A program made the translations under genes and the position numbers. Below the pieces are notes generated by a model. That model made no database searches and had not been told where the DNA came from. It saw nothing but the letters and a program-made list of their open reading frames with translations. Of a DNA stretch of 55,103 nt, positions 8,233 through 16,447 are shown one piece after another (the stretch's first letter is position 1; every line of letters begins with the position of its first letter). The stretch comes from Minisyncoccota bacterium. Its GTDB lineage: Bacteria; Patescibacteriota; Microgenomatia; UBA1400; PJMF01. Where the stretch lies: the NCBI GenBank assembly GCA_003173865.1, contig PJMF01000021.1, forward strand, positions 1 through 55,103. Reading direction: 5' to 3'.

Positions 8233-9114
8233 ATGATTGTCTTCGATGGCTACCAGTTTGCCCAGGAACGTGAAGATACACTCAAACAGCGTGTCCAGAT
8301 CTTGTCAGGCTCAATTGCCATTGCGGCTATTTTGTTTGAAGAAGATAAAGGAAGTCAACTTTATACTCGACTCAAAAAAGAAGCTGCCGAGCGGGTGGGA
8401 ATTAGGTATCACTGTCTCGGTTTTTCAATGAGTGATGATCTGGGAAAAGTTCTTGCTCAGCTTAAAACGCTGAACGAAGATTCAACAGTCACGGGCATTA
8501 TTATTCAAAAACCCGCGCGCGGGCGGTGGATGGAAGTGACGGGGAAGAGAGCAGACGAATACGTTACCTGGTGGCATGCGCTTGTAAGCCAGATCAATCA
8601 AACAAAAGACGTCGATGGTCTCCATCCCGAGACGTTGGCCGCGATTCAGCATGGCACTTGGAAGCAAGAAAAAAAAGTGATGCCCGCAACTGTAAAAGCA
8701 GTGTTGGAAATTCTCAATGTCGCGAAGGAGCAAGTGACTTTGCCCGCCGATCCAATATATATCATTCTTGGAAGGTCAGACATTTTAGGCCAACCGCTTT
8801 TTTACGAACTTCGCAATCAAGGTCAGAAAGTAGAAATAATTGGCAGCAAGGAACTTACTACGCGGGTTCAATCGGGTCAGTCTCTCCACGATGCTGATGT
8901 TGTCATCTCGGCAACAGGCCATCCTCACCTTATTGTTGGCGGGATGATCAAACAAGGAGCAGTAGTCGTTGATGTTGGTGAACCACAACCCGACGTTGAG
9001 TTTGCGACTGTGGCTCCGAAGGCCGCTTTTATTACTCCTGTCCCAGGGGGTGTGGGACCGGTTACCGTGGTGAGCTTGCTAGAGAATGCGAAAGTTCTTG
9101 CTGAGATTCACTAA
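8233..9114 (+). CDS. folD: Bifunctional methylenetetrahydrofolate dehydrogenase/cyclohydrolase
   Basis: 293 aa. It oxidises 5,10-methylene-THF to methenyl-THF with NADP+ and hydrolyses that to 10-formyl-THF. Seen: a YTRLKK segment at the catalytic Tyr/Lys region, VDGLHPETLAAIQHG, MPATVKAVLEIL, IILGRSDILGQP (Rossmann), VVISATGHPHLI and FITPVPGGVGPVTV. I chose ATG 8233 over the longer frame from 8179 because TACAAT (8221-8226) lies exactly 6 nt upstream and the extra 18 codons are not family-like. The 3' end overlaps the convergent gene at 9062 by 53 nt. Confidence 0.95.
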   Translation: MIVFDGYQFAQEREDTLKQRVQILSGSIAIAAILFEEDKGSQLYTRLKKEAAERVGIRYHCLGFSMSDDLGKVLAQLKTLNEDSTVTGIIIQKPARGRWMEVTGKRADEYVTWWHALVSQINQTKDVDGLHPETLAAIQHGTWKQEKKVMPATVKAVLEILNVAKEQVTLPADPIYIILGRSDILGQPLFYELRNQGQKVEIIGSKELTTRVQSGQSLHDADVVISATGHPHLIVGGMIKQGAVVVDVGEPQPDVEFATVAPKAAFITPVPGGVGPVTVVSLLENAKVLAEIH

Positions 9115-9643
9115 CAAGTAATTCATGAAGTCTTCCGAAGAAGGCAAGTCTCAAGCTATTTGTCGTGCTATTTCTTATATTAAGTTGGGCCGTTAGAATA
9201 TTGGGATTTGCAAAATGATCAGGATTGTTATTTTGAAAAGGTTTTGTTCCTTTACTTTTTTCTTCTCTCCAACGCCGATTGCGTTCTTGAATACTTGCTT
9301 GAATCATTGCTCCCATCTCGGCGGTCTCAGCAGGAATTCTCTTATTAGGAAATTCATCAGTAGGTGCGATGAGCTCTAAATTTTTTTCTGAATCCATGAC
9401 TAACAGAATATTGTGATAACCGGCAAGTATGGCGGGCAGAATGTTGACTCTGTCCACGATCACTCCATCTGGGACGGAGACTCTATCTCTCTCTAAGAGA
9501 GGAGCAATGGTTACTTCGAAAGCTGTAGCCTGATTAAAAGCATGGATAGTTTTTATTACTCTAGCTAAATCTTCTGGACTTGCCACAGCAAGGCAAACAG
9601 ATTTTTGTTCTTTTTTTACTTCAATAGGATTAAAAATAGGCAT
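9062..9643 (-). CDS. Hypothetical protein, 193 aa
   Basis: No family recognised. Residues 15-90 look like an alpha/beta domain (SVCLAVASPEDLARVIKTI, then FEVTIAPLL and NILLVMDSEKNLELI). From about residue 115 the sequence becomes polar and Asn/Ser-rich, likely disordered. The minus-strand ribosome site GGAG precedes the ATG. The last 53 nt overlap folD on the other strand; the C-terminal tail could be an extension beyond a functional domain. Confidence 0.65.
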   Translation of the reverse strand: MPIFNPIEVKKEQKSVCLAVASPEDLARVIKTIHAFNQATAFEVTIAPLLERDRVSVPDGVIVDRVNILPAILAGYHNILLVMDSEKNLELIAPTDEFPNKRIPAETAEMGAMIQASIQERNRRWREEKSKGTKPFQNNNPDHFANPNILTAQLNIRNSTTNSLRLAFFGRLHELLVSESQQELSHSLASSPR

Positions 9644-9736
9644 GTTTCTCCAAAATCTTTCTTTATTTTCTAGTGAGGAAGTTTATCTTGATCAATTCCA
9701 CTCGGCAATACACAGAAAAGACTGGTAAATTGTGCT

Positions 9737-9827
9737 GTTTAGGTCAACATCTCAAAGTTGCCTAAAAGTCGCAAAAATAAACCACTTGTTAGCAACTTTT
9801 GACCAATCTTGGGATATGACCTAAAAC
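9737..9827. repeat. Nested inverted repeats upstream of rpsB
   Basis: Outer arms TTTAGGTCA (9738-9746) and TGACCTAAA (9817-9825), 9 bp perfect. Inner arms AAAGTTGC (9754-9761) and GCAACTTT (9792-9799), 8 bp perfect. The element lies in the 316-nt gene-free stretch before rpsB and upstream of its likely -10. It could be a cruciform operator or a small RNA; nothing decides between them. Confidence 0.4.
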
Positions 9828-9833
9828 AATGTG

Positions 9834-9943
9834 TGGCAATCTTCTCAGGTATCTGTTACAATTCCCCCATTAATTACTTGTAATAGCGTGCCGAGTAGTC
9901 TCCTTTCCTGAACTTAACTACTCACGCACAAGAGCCGCAAGGC
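9834..9943 (+). promoter_or_regulatory. rpsB-tsf promoter and structured leader
   Basis: TGGCAA (9834-9839), 17 bp, TACAAT (9857-9862). The transcript would begin near 9869 and carry GTGC-C-GAGTAGT (9888-9899) pairing with ACTACTC-AC-GCAC (9917-9929), then a GCC-GCAA-GGC hairpin (9934-9943) just before the ribosome site. Autoregulatory leaders for S2 are known in other bacteria; whether this one binds S2 is inference. Confidence 0.5.
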
Positions 9944-9959
9944 GACAAAAGGAAAATAT

Positions 9960-10676
9960 ATGTTGGATCTTTCCACACTTCCAAATCAAGCACCTGAGTA
10001 TGATCTCAGAGATCTTCTCGAGGCTGGTTGTCACTTTGGACATCAAGCACGCCGTTGGCACCCAAAAATGGCCAAGTGGATTTACACTGAAAAAGACGGC
10101 GTTCACATTTTTGACTTAGCAAAAACCGCTTCACAATTACAACTTGCATACAACTACGCCTACCAACTTGGGAAAAACGGTAAGATTCTTGTCGTCGTCG
10201 GTACCAAAAAGCAAGCACGCGACGTCATCAAAGAAGTCGTTACTCCGACTGGCATCATGACCATTACATCCCGCTGGCTGGGTGGTTTGCTGACCAACTG
10301 GGAACAAGTCAATAAATCGCTTCGCCGCATGTTGGAGATCGAAAAAGGTCTTCAAGAAAACAAATACGACAAATACACCAAACGTGAACGCGTGCTTCTC
10401 GACAAAGAGCGTGCACGTCTCGAGAGATTCTTTGGTGGGATCCGCGAACTCAAAGGCAAGCCAGATGCACTTTTCATTATTGACCCAAGTCGTGAAAAAG
10501 TTGCCGTTTTGGAAGCTGAGAAAGTGCACATTCCCATGATGGCATTGATCGACAGCAACACGAATCCAGATCCAATCGATATTCTAGTTCCAGCAAACGA
10601 CGATGCAGTGCGCAGTATCACTTTTGTGACACAAGCAATTACTGACGGATACATGGCTGGAAAAGCTGCTAAATAA
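9960..10676 (+). CDS. rpsB: 30S ribosomal protein S2
   Basis: 238 aa, standard length for bS2. Visible: LLEAGCHFGHQARRWHPKMAKWIY at the N-terminus (split by variable residues), KILVVVGTKKQARDVI, RWLGGLLTNW, ALFIIDPSREKVAVLEA and IPMMALIDSNTNPDPID. The start ATG follows AAAAGGAAAAT. tsf follows after 16 nt, the usual rpsB-tsf operon. Confidence 0.98.
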   Translation: MLDLSTLPNQAPEYDLRDLLEAGCHFGHQARRWHPKMAKWIYTEKDGVHIFDLAKTASQLQLAYNYAYQLGKNGKILVVVGTKKQARDVIKEVVTPTGIMTITSRWLGGLLTNWEQVNKSLRRMLEIEKGLQENKYDKYTKRERVLLDKERARLERFFGGIRELKGKPDALFIIDPSREKVAVLEAEKVHIPMMALIDSNTNPDPIDILVPANDDAVRSITFVTQAITDGYMAGKAAK

Positions 10677-10692
10677 ATTCAAAGGAGACACA

Positions 10693-11157
10693 ATGCCAAA
10701 TTATTCTGCTGCAGATATTAAAGCGCTTCGCGAAGAAACCGGAGCTGGGATGATGGACTGTAAAAAAGCCCTCGACGAAAGTAACGGAGATATGGAAAAA
10801 GCCCGCGAGTGGGTGCGTTTGCGCGGTTTAGCCAAGGCAGAAAAAACAGCAGATCGCGAAACCAAAGAAGGCTACATCGCTTTTTATGTGCACAGTAACA
10901 ACAAAATCGGTGCTCTCGTAGAAATCCTCTGCGAAACTGACTTCGTGGCTCGTAATGCTGAGTTCCAAGAAATGGCACGCAATGTCGCCATGCAAGTAGT
11001 TTCGATGGGTCCTGCTTCAGTTGAGGAATTACTTGCGCAAGACTTCATCAAAGATCCTAGTCAAACAATCGAAAGTCTCGTCAAAGGCCTCAGTGGCAAA
11101 ATTGGTGAACGTTTCGTCGTGCGCAGGTTCGTGAGATATGAGGTGGGTGGGGAGTAG
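10693..11157 (+). CDS. tsf: Elongation factor Ts, short form
   Basis: 154 aa against about 280 in E. coli. It recycles EF-Tu from GDP to GTP. The UBA-like N-terminus is complete (IKALREETGAGMMDCKKAL), followed by YIAFYVHSNNKIGALVEILCETDFVARN, the EF-Tu contact core with the TDFVARN motif, and one core subdomain only. Short EF-Ts proteins of this kind are known from Thermus and from many CPR genomes. It shares the rpsB transcript. The ribosome site AAAGGAG lies before ATG. Confidence 0.96.
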   Translation: MPNYSAADIKALREETGAGMMDCKKALDESNGDMEKAREWVRLRGLAKAEKTADRETKEGYIAFYVHSNNKIGALVEILCETDFVARNAEFQEMARNVAMQVVSMGPASVEELLAQDFIKDPSQTIESLVKGLSGKIGERFVVRRFVRYEVGGE

Positions 11158-11165
11158 TAGTTCTT

Positions 11166-11462
11166 TTACTGGATTTTTGTGGTCCTAAATATCTTTTTTT
11201 CTCTAGAATGGTTAGGTTGCCTAGGATTCAATTGAACAGGTTGAAATGTTTCTCTTGCAGCGAATACTAAATCGTAAGTTAGAACTCGATTAATTAAGAT
11301 TTGATCCGGTACTCTGCCGATTAAATCCAAGATTAGACGATCTTCAATACTCAAACAGAGGTCATCACTGAGGGAGGTCTCTAACGAGGAAAGAAGTTCT
11401 TGAGGACTAAAGCCAAGTGTTCTTAACCATCCGGCAATACTATCTTTTTTTTCGGTACGCAT
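11166..11462 (-). CDS. Hypothetical protein, 98 aa
   Basis: No family recognised. The reading frame is open from 11561, but ATG 11462 has GGAGAG about 8 nt upstream and is the likely start. The N-terminal half is helical (IAGWLRTLGFSPQELLSSLE), the end basic (NHSREKKIFRTTK). It is convergent with tsf (8 nt between stops) and divergent from the gene at 11553. Confidence 0.55.
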   Translation of the reverse strand: MRTEKKDSIAGWLRTLGFSPQELLSSLETSLSDDLCLSIEDRLILDLIGRVPDQILINRVLTYDLVFAARETFQPVQLNPRQPNHSREKKIFRTTKIQ

Positions 11463-11552
11463 AATTGAACTCTCCATTATTAAAACAAAAACTAGTTGAC
11501 ACTTCAAGGCAATCGTCAGTATTATTAAATAATAATTACAAGGATCTTGGTT

Positions 11553-12158
11553 ATGCCACAAATAGATGGGAGAGATCTATTTCCCAATTCAGTTCCATCA
11601 ACTAGAGAAGAATCTTCAAATACATTCCCTTACGGTATAGGTTTAGCTCGAGGTCAGGCGAATGAGCATCTCGCAGGGGCAATTCGGACTCTTAAAGAAA
11701 AAGAATCGGGAAAAAAACCCTTAACTAAAGATGATATCGATTTTTTGCAGGAACTATTGAAGAGAGGGGAAAAAATTAAAGAAGCCAAAGTTGAGGAATA
11801 TCAGAGAGCAAAAGAAGTGTTAGAGAAGATAAAGAGTTTACGTGAACAAATACTGTCGATGGATGAGCAAGCCCACATTGCTGCAGAAGATACAACTATG
11901 GCGGGAGAAAATAGTAACAGAGTTGATCCGGAGGTTTATGGACGGACGCTTACTGATTTTGGCTTGATAGTGGGCAAAGAGAGAAAGAATAAGGCAATAT
12001 TTGAACGGGAGGAGGATAACCGAAAAGGGGACAATTCCATATTAGCATCTCTCAAAGCCTTGTTAGATATTGTCAAAAAAAGGAAAACACGTCAAAGTCA
12101 AACTGAAACTGGAGCCGCTATGGCTAAGACAAGAGAATTAACAGATACTCGTATGTAA
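11553..12158 (+). CDS. Hypothetical charged coiled-coil protein, 201 aa
   Basis: No family recognised. ATG 11553 (preceded by AAGGA at 11540) is preferred to the upstream TTG. Residues about 35-110 are Lys/Glu-rich heptads, likely a coiled coil. The remainder is polar with Arg/Lys runs, no Cys and no membrane segment. It sits in an AT-rich island of orphan genes between tsf and recR. Confidence 0.6.
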   Translation: MPQIDGRDLFPNSVPSTREESSNTFPYGIGLARGQANEHLAGAIRTLKEKESGKKPLTKDDIDFLQELLKRGEKIKEAKVEEYQRAKEVLEKIKSLREQILSMDEQAHIAAEDTTMAGENSNRVDPEVYGRTLTDFGLIVGKERKNKAIFEREEDNRKGDNSILASLKALLDIVKKRKTRQSQTETGAAMAKTRELTDTRM

Positions 12159-12169
12159 TCTTTTTTGGC

Positions 12170-12484
12170 TTATTGATTTATAATTTGCGAAAATTGGCCT
12201 GTGATGATTGAGGTGATTAATTCAGGGTACACTGTTCGAGTTTTTTCTAAGCACTCTATAATAAAATCTCTTCTAGAACTTGAAATCTTTTGGACTTCCA
12301 GTTCTTCTAATAATTTCCCGAGAAAAGTTAAAATTGCACTGTGGTTTTTCAATGGCTCACTAAGCAGTTGGTCCAACTGTTGTTCTTCTTCAAGAAATGA
12401 ATGCCAATCATATGAGTTTACATTTAGTCCTTTATCAAGAGTCATCTTTGTGTCTGTTGGTCGAGATTCAATTCGAGGGGGCAT
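12170..12484 (-). CDS. Hypothetical protein, 104 aa
   Basis: No family recognised. It is acidic and helical (WHSFLEEEQQLDQLLSEPL, LGKLLEELEVQKI). On the minus strand a TATAAT lies about 25 nt before the ATG. An opposite-strand frame of similar length (12201-12488) exists; the minus frame is preferred for its promoter and normal amino-acid mix. It is convergent with the coiled-coil gene at 11553. Confidence 0.55.
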   Translation of the reverse strand: MPPRIESRPTDTKMTLDKGLNVNSYDWHSFLEEEQQLDQLLSEPLKNHSAILTFLGKLLEELEVQKISSSRRDFIIECLEKTRTVYPELITSIITGQFSQIINQ

Positions 12485-12612
12485 ATAAAGGTCCTATAAG
12501 GCTTATATTATAACTCTCACTTCACTATGTATATTATAAAAAACCCTATCCCTAAAACCAAGACTCTGGTACGATGCCCTTCGTAAACAACTCGTAAACG
12601 AAAAGATCACAT

Positions 12613-13224
12613 ATGACCAAACTTCCGCGCGCGGTGCGTCAACTCATCGAAAAATTCGAACGTTTGCCTGGAGTGGGGCCGAAATCGGCACAGCGCTTGG
12701 TTTTTTACATGCTCCATAATCCTGAAGGGGAATTGCAAGACTTTGCCAATAAAATCGTGGCTCTCAAGCGGGACACTGTGATGTGTACGGAATGTCACAA
12801 CGTCGCAGAGAGCGATCCCTGCGAGATTTGTGGCGATCCAACTCGCGATGTGTCAGTACTTTGCGTCGTGGAGCAACCGTTGGATGTGTTAGCGATTGAG
12901 CGCTCGAGTAAATTTCAAGGTAAATATCACGTCCTGCACGGCTCCATTGCGCCGTTAAACAACATTGGTCCCGACCAACTCTATTTGTATGACATTTTAA
13001 AGCGTTTAAACGGTGTAAAAGAGTTGATTTTAGCTACTAACCCCACTATGGAAGGTGAAGCAACGGCGCTGTTTATTGTGGAGATGATAAAACAACAACC
13101 GGCTTTGAGTGACATCGTGATTACGCGAATAGGTCACGGTTTACCGATTGGTGCAGACATTGAGTATGCTGATGGTGTAACTTTGGCACGCGCACTTGAG
13201 GGAAGAAGAAAGATGGGAGAGTGA
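12613..13224 (+). CDS. recR: Recombination protein RecR
   Basis: 203 aa, normal length. RecR acts with RecF/RecO in loading RecA at gaps. Seen: a helix-hairpin-helix near the N-terminus (LPGVGPKSAQRL), a four-Cys zinc site (CTECHNVAESDPCEIC, from about residue 56), and a Toprim domain (VVEQPLDVLAIERS, ATNPTMEGEATA). The likely promoter is an extended -10 TGGTACGAT near 12564-12572. The leader contains two CGTAAAC direct repeats. No classical ribosome site is visible. Confidence 0.97.
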   Translation: MTKLPRAVRQLIEKFERLPGVGPKSAQRLVFYMLHNPEGELQDFANKIVALKRDTVMCTECHNVAESDPCEICGDPTRDVSVLCVVEQPLDVLAIERSSKFQGKYHVLHGSIAPLNNIGPDQLYLYDILKRLNGVKELILATNPTMEGEATALFIVEMIKQQPALSDIVITRIGHGLPIGADIEYADGVTLARALEGRRKMGE

Positions 13225-13325
13225 TTTCTACTATTCATCTTTGAATATATTTGATATATTTTCTCTACTCAAAATTCTCATTCAAATAGATTTTATTTGT
13301 TAATAATTTTTCACAAGGAGGTCTT

Positions 13326-14168
13326 ATGACAAATATTCCTGTTCTTTCTGACACCCAAATTGCATTATTTGAAGGAAATGAGGTTCGCAAAACATTTCAC
13401 AATAATGAATGGTGGTTTGTGGTGGAAGATGTCGTTTTAGCGTTGATCAACTCGAATGATGCGAAGCAATATGTAAAGCGTATGAAACTCAGAGATGAGG
13501 AATTATCTAAAGGGTGGGTACAAATTGTACATACCCTTCCAATAGAGACTCCTGGCGGAAAACAAAAGCTTAACTGTGCTAACACTGAAGGAATTTTGCG
13601 CATCATTCAGTCAATTCCGTCGCCCAAAGCGGAGCCATTTAAAAAGTGGTTAGCAAAGGTTGGTTATGAGCGTGTGAAAGAAATTGCAGATCCGGAACTC
13701 GCATCACAACGCACTCGAGAGTTGTACAAAGCAAAAGGGTACTCAGAAGCGTGGATTGAAAAACGTATGCGAGGGATCGCAATCCGTGAGGAACTCACTG
13801 ACGAGTGGAAAAATCGTGGTGCTGAGCAAAGAGATTATCAAATCTTGACCGCTGAAATATCAAAAGCAACTTTTGGGATGACTCCTTCCCAACATAAAAA
13901 ACATAAAGGATTGCAACGCGAGAACTTGCGTGATCATATGAATGATTTGGAGTTGATTTTCAATATGTTAGGTGAAAAAGCAACGACTGAGATTCACCAA
14001 AATGAAAATTCAAAGGGTCTAGCAAAGTTGAAAAGTGACGCGAAAGCGGGTGGAGAAATCGCTGGCGGTGCTCGCGAACAACTCGAGAGAAAATTGGGTC
14101 GTTCTATTATCACGCACGGAAATTATTTGAAACATCCAGAAAGGGAAGTTAGGAAGTTACCGGATTGA
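13326..14168 (+). CDS. DinD-like protein with N-terminal Bro-N domain
   Basis: 280 aa. Residues 1-110 match Bro-N/antirepressor domains (FEGNEVRKTFHNNEWWFVVEDVVLAL, later TEGILRIIQSIPSPKAEPFKKWLA). Residues 135-275 match E. coli DinD (damage-inducible protein D): a TAEISKATFGM segment, HKGLQRENLRDHMNDLELIF, DAKAGGEIAG, and GRSIITHGNYL. The exact role of DinD is unsettled; in E. coli it affects RecA filaments. Strong ribosome site AAGGAGG before ATG. No LexA-type box is evident upstream. Its 3' end overlaps folK by 20 nt. The neighbour is recR. Confidence 0.88.
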   Translation: MTNIPVLSDTQIALFEGNEVRKTFHNNEWWFVVEDVVLALINSNDAKQYVKRMKLRDEELSKGWVQIVHTLPIETPGGKQKLNCANTEGILRIIQSIPSPKAEPFKKWLAKVGYERVKEIADPELASQRTRELYKAKGYSEAWIEKRMRGIAIREELTDEWKNRGAEQRDYQILTAEISKATFGMTPSQHKKHKGLQRENLRDHMNDLELIFNMLGEKATTEIHQNENSKGLAKLKSDAKAGGEIAGGAREQLERKLGRSIITHGNYLKHPEREVRKLPD

Positions 14169-14649
14169 GCACAGACTTATTCTCTTCCGGCAACTCATTC
14201 AACAACTCTCGCACCGTTTTTTTCAAAACCGGATGCACCAAATCTGGCGCTAAATCCATCAACGGCCGCAACACAAAGTCGCGATCCTGAAGTCGGGGGT
14301 GGGGGATTTGAGGCAACAGTCCGTTTTGCTCATCGCCAATTACCATGTCATCATAAAATAAAATATCGATATCAATTTCACGCGGGCCGTTTTGAAACCG
14401 TTTGATGCGTCCAACTTTTTTTTCAATTTCTTTGACAAATCGTAATAAATCTCCGGGATTAAGATCTGTCATACCCTTCACAGCCGAGTTCAAAAAATTA
14501 TCTTGTTCTAAATAACCCACCGGAAGTGTTTCATACACCTGAGCGCGCGAAATTTCGTGAACGTGTTCTGATAAAAGTTGGATAGCTTGCTCAAAATTGG
14601 CGAGACGATCACCAACATTTGAGCCAAGCGCGAGAAAAATAGTGTTCAT
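14149..14649 (-). CDS. folK: 2-amino-4-hydroxy-6-hydroxymethyldihydropteridine pyrophosphokinase
   Basis: 166 aa. It transfers pyrophosphate from ATP to 6-hydroxymethyl-dihydropterin. Motifs: FLALGSNVGDRLANF at the start, YETLPVGYLEQDNFLN, the Mg/ATP stretch GPREIDIDILFYDD, and IPHPRLQDRDFVLRPL. The start is ATG 14649, overlapping the upstream CADD-like stop as ATGA, so translation is coupled; a longer frame to 14703 would run inside that gene. It is the last gene of folP-folB-CADD-folK. Confidence 0.97.
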   Translation of the reverse strand: MNTIFLALGSNVGDRLANFEQAIQLLSEHVHEISRAQVYETLPVGYLEQDNFLNSAVKGMTDLNPGDLLRFVKEIEKKVGRIKRFQNGPREIDIDILFYDDMVIGDEQNGLLPQIPHPRLQDRDFVLRPLMDLAPDLVHPVLKKTVRELLNELPEENKSVLNPVTS

Positions 14650-15236
14650 GCTTGATATACTGCGCTCAAAGTGTCCCAGATTAGCTGACTCATTTCGCTG
14701 CACGCAGCAACGGCAGATTCTTGCTCAGTGGGAGAGAGTTTTTCCATCATCTGTAATAATTTGGCTGCTTCGTGTTCATTGTGACTGTGCACTTCGAAAT
14801 ATTGTTCATCTGCATGAAAAGCTGAGTAATGGGTCTGAAGTCCAGCTAATTTTGAAGAAGCAGTAGCGGGTTGCTGTGCTTCAAACGCGTACAGTGCACC
14901 TGTAGCTGTTGCAGGTTCGGAAAATAACTGACGTGCGCGAGCGACTAATTTTTGTGTGGCTGGAAGCTGAGCTGGTACCACATCGGCTTGAAGACTCGCA
15001 GTAAACTCAGCCCACATCTCTGCATGTTCCGTTTCTTCGGCGGCGGTTTCACTATCATTCAACGTTTCCCAGCCAAGCGGCAAGAGATTCAAAAAATCTC
15101 CATAATTTGTGGCGTATGTTTGTAGTGCAGCTTTCGTTAAAGTGCCCATACTCCACGCTTGATAAAAAGGATTCCGCAGTAAATTCCATTGCTCAATTTT
15201 TTCGTTCAAAAGTTTTTGCAAATTTGAGAGTGACAT
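14646..15236 (-). CDS. CADD-like haem-oxygenase-fold protein, probable para-aminobenzoate synthase
   Basis: 196 aa. ATG 15236 has AAAGGAGG upstream and follows the folB stop by 1 nt. From memory of Chlamydia CADD (CT610), the match is clear: NPFYQAWSMGTLTKAALQTYA aligns with its FY..WS.G.LTK..LQ.YA; ALYAFEAQQP aligns with LYSYESQIP; Tyr25 equals CADD Tyr27, Glu119 equals Glu142 and Lys129 equals Lys152. CADD is a diiron oxygenase that sacrifices that Tyr to make pABA, with Lys152 also required. HAEMW (71-75) aligns with HIDLW. The last ligand cluster differs: VHSHNEHEA (149-157) where CADD has H-x3-D-x2-H, so the third ligand is unclear. The loop before His71 is about 15 residues shorter. Position between folB and folK, and no pabA/B/C in the window, support a pABA role. 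TenA/PqqC-like activity is the alternative. Confidence 0.82.
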   Translation of the reverse strand: MSLSNLQKLLNEKIEQWNLLRNPFYQAWSMGTLTKAALQTYATNYGDFLNLLPLGWETLNDSETAAEETEHAEMWAEFTASLQADVVPAQLPATQKLVARARQLFSEPATATGALYAFEAQQPATASSKLAGLQTHYSAFHADEQYFEVHSHNEHEAAKLLQMMEKLSPTEQESAVAACSEMSQLIWDTLSAVYQA

Positions 15237-15237
15237 G

Positions 15238-15627
15238 TTATTTTCCTCCTTTTTGAGATCTAATAATTTCAATTCCAGCACTTCCGACGTGTTCTAAATA
15301 TTGGCGAATATGTGGTTTTTCGATACGCACTTGTACGTGTTGCACGAGCGGGTGTTTGAGTGCAAGTTCCGCTACCACTTCTGCCAGTGTCTCAATTAAA
15401 ACAAATGAGCGGTTCTTCGCCAACTGTACGATTTCTCCATGTAAGATTCGATAATCGACTGTTTCATCTAAATTTTCAGTTGCAAACGCACGATTTTCTT
15501 TGACCCACATCGTGATATTAATCAACACGTCCATTTTTTCTTTTTGCTCTTCTTCATTGATACCAATCGTAAACGGCAGCAACAGATCGGTGATAAAAAT
15601 GCGATCAAGCGGACGCTCGGAGTTCAT
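15238..15627 (-). CDS. folB: Dihydroneopterin aldolase
   Basis: 129 aa from ATG 15627; a longer frame to 15666 adds 13 atypical residues. FolB cleaves dihydroneopterin to 6-hydroxymethyl-dihydropterin and glycolaldehyde. Visible: IFITDLLLPFTIGINEEEQ (active-site Glu region), VDYRILHGEIVQLAKN, LIETLAEVVAE, and RIEKPHIRQYLEHVG with the conserved Lys of the KP motif. It starts inside the 3' end of folP (23-nt overlap), showing coupling within the operon. Confidence 0.93.
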   Translation of the reverse strand: MNSERPLDRIFITDLLLPFTIGINEEEQKEKMDVLINITMWVKENRAFATENLDETVDYRILHGEIVQLAKNRSFVLIETLAEVVAELALKHPLVQHVQVRIEKPHIRQYLEHVGSAGIEIIRSQKGGK

Positions 15628-16441
15628 CGACCACTGCCAGGCATTTTTTGGTTGCAAAGACGTCATGGGTACGTACTATACAGGCACCATGCAAAACTGC
15701 AACTACAGTCTCGGCGAGAGCGGCTTCTAACCTTTCATGAGCAGATGGAACTTCGGCTAAATGGAGTTTTTCTTTCAGCAGTGCACCAAGATGACTTTTG
15801 CGCGAAACGCCAATGAGGACTGGCAACTTCAAAGATGTGAACTCAGCAAAGCGGCGAATAATTTCTAAATTTTGGGCTACTGTTTTACCAAAACCAATGC
15901 CCGGATCGAGAATAAACTTTTCGCGCGAAAGTCCAGCGGTAACGCCTTTTGCAATTTCTTCTTCGAAAAATTGCATAATTTCTTTCATCACATCGTCGTA
16001 AAGAATTTCGCCCTGCTGCATTGTGCGTGGTTCGCCTTTAATGTGATAAATGATCACTTGTGCGTTGTGTTTTTGAGCGACTGTATACATTTGCGAATCG
16101 AATTTCGATCCACCTAAAGAGTTAATCATATTGGTGCCAGCCTCAAGTGCTGCAGCCGCCACTTGTGATTTATACGTATCAACAGAAATGGGAATATCAG
16201 AGTTGATTTTTTGACGAATTGCTTGAATAACCGGCACAACGCGTGCCAATTCTTCTTCGGCAGAAACTGTTTGTGCTCCTGGACGAGTGGACTCGCCACC
16301 GATATCAATAATGTCAGCGCCCTCATCGATCATTTGCTGCGCGTGTTGGAGTGCTTGATCAACAGACAAATAAAGTCCACCATCAGAAAAAGAATCTGGC
16401 GTAATATTTAGAATTCCCATCACTTTGGTTGCGGTTTGCAT
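15605..16441 (-). CDS. folP: Dihydropteroate synthase
   Basis: 278 aa. It condenses 6-hydroxymethyl-dihydropterin pyrophosphate with para-aminobenzoate. Barrel motifs: MGILNITPDSFSDGG, DIIDIGGESTRPGA, PISVDTYKS, MINSLGG, LDPGIGFGKT, LIGVSRKS and VRTHDV at the end. It is the first gene of the operon. The start ATG 16441 has TATGAT (minus strand, 16448-16453) exactly 6 nt upstream and no ribosome site, so it is likely leaderless. Confidence 0.98.
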   Translation of the reverse strand: MQTATKVMGILNITPDSFSDGGLYLSVDQALQHAQQMIDEGADIIDIGGESTRPGAQTVSAEEELARVVPVIQAIRQKINSDIPISVDTYKSQVAAAALEAGTNMINSLGGSKFDSQMYTVAQKHNAQVIIYHIKGEPRTMQQGEILYDDVMKEIMQFFEEEIAKGVTAGLSREKFILDPGIGFGKTVAQNLEIIRRFAEFTSLKLPVLIGVSRKSHLGALLKEKLHLAEVPSAHERLEAALAETVVAVLHGACIVRTHDVFATKKCLAVVDELRASA

Positions 16442-16447
16442 GGACGT

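Noticed and set aside
12201-12488. Plus-strand 95-codon frame
   Set aside because: It mirrors the minus-strand 104-aa gene, is rich in Ser/Cys/Trp as shadow frames often are, and has no start signals.
13225-13325. SOS (LexA) box before the dinD-like gene
   Set aside because: Neither CTGT-N8-ACAG nor GAAC-N4-GTTC is present; only AT-rich sequence and a good ribosome site.
13326-14168. Prophage remnant indicated by the Bro-N domain
   Set aside because: No other phage gene, integrase or attachment repeat is nearby; the whole protein matches DinD, which is a chromosomal family.
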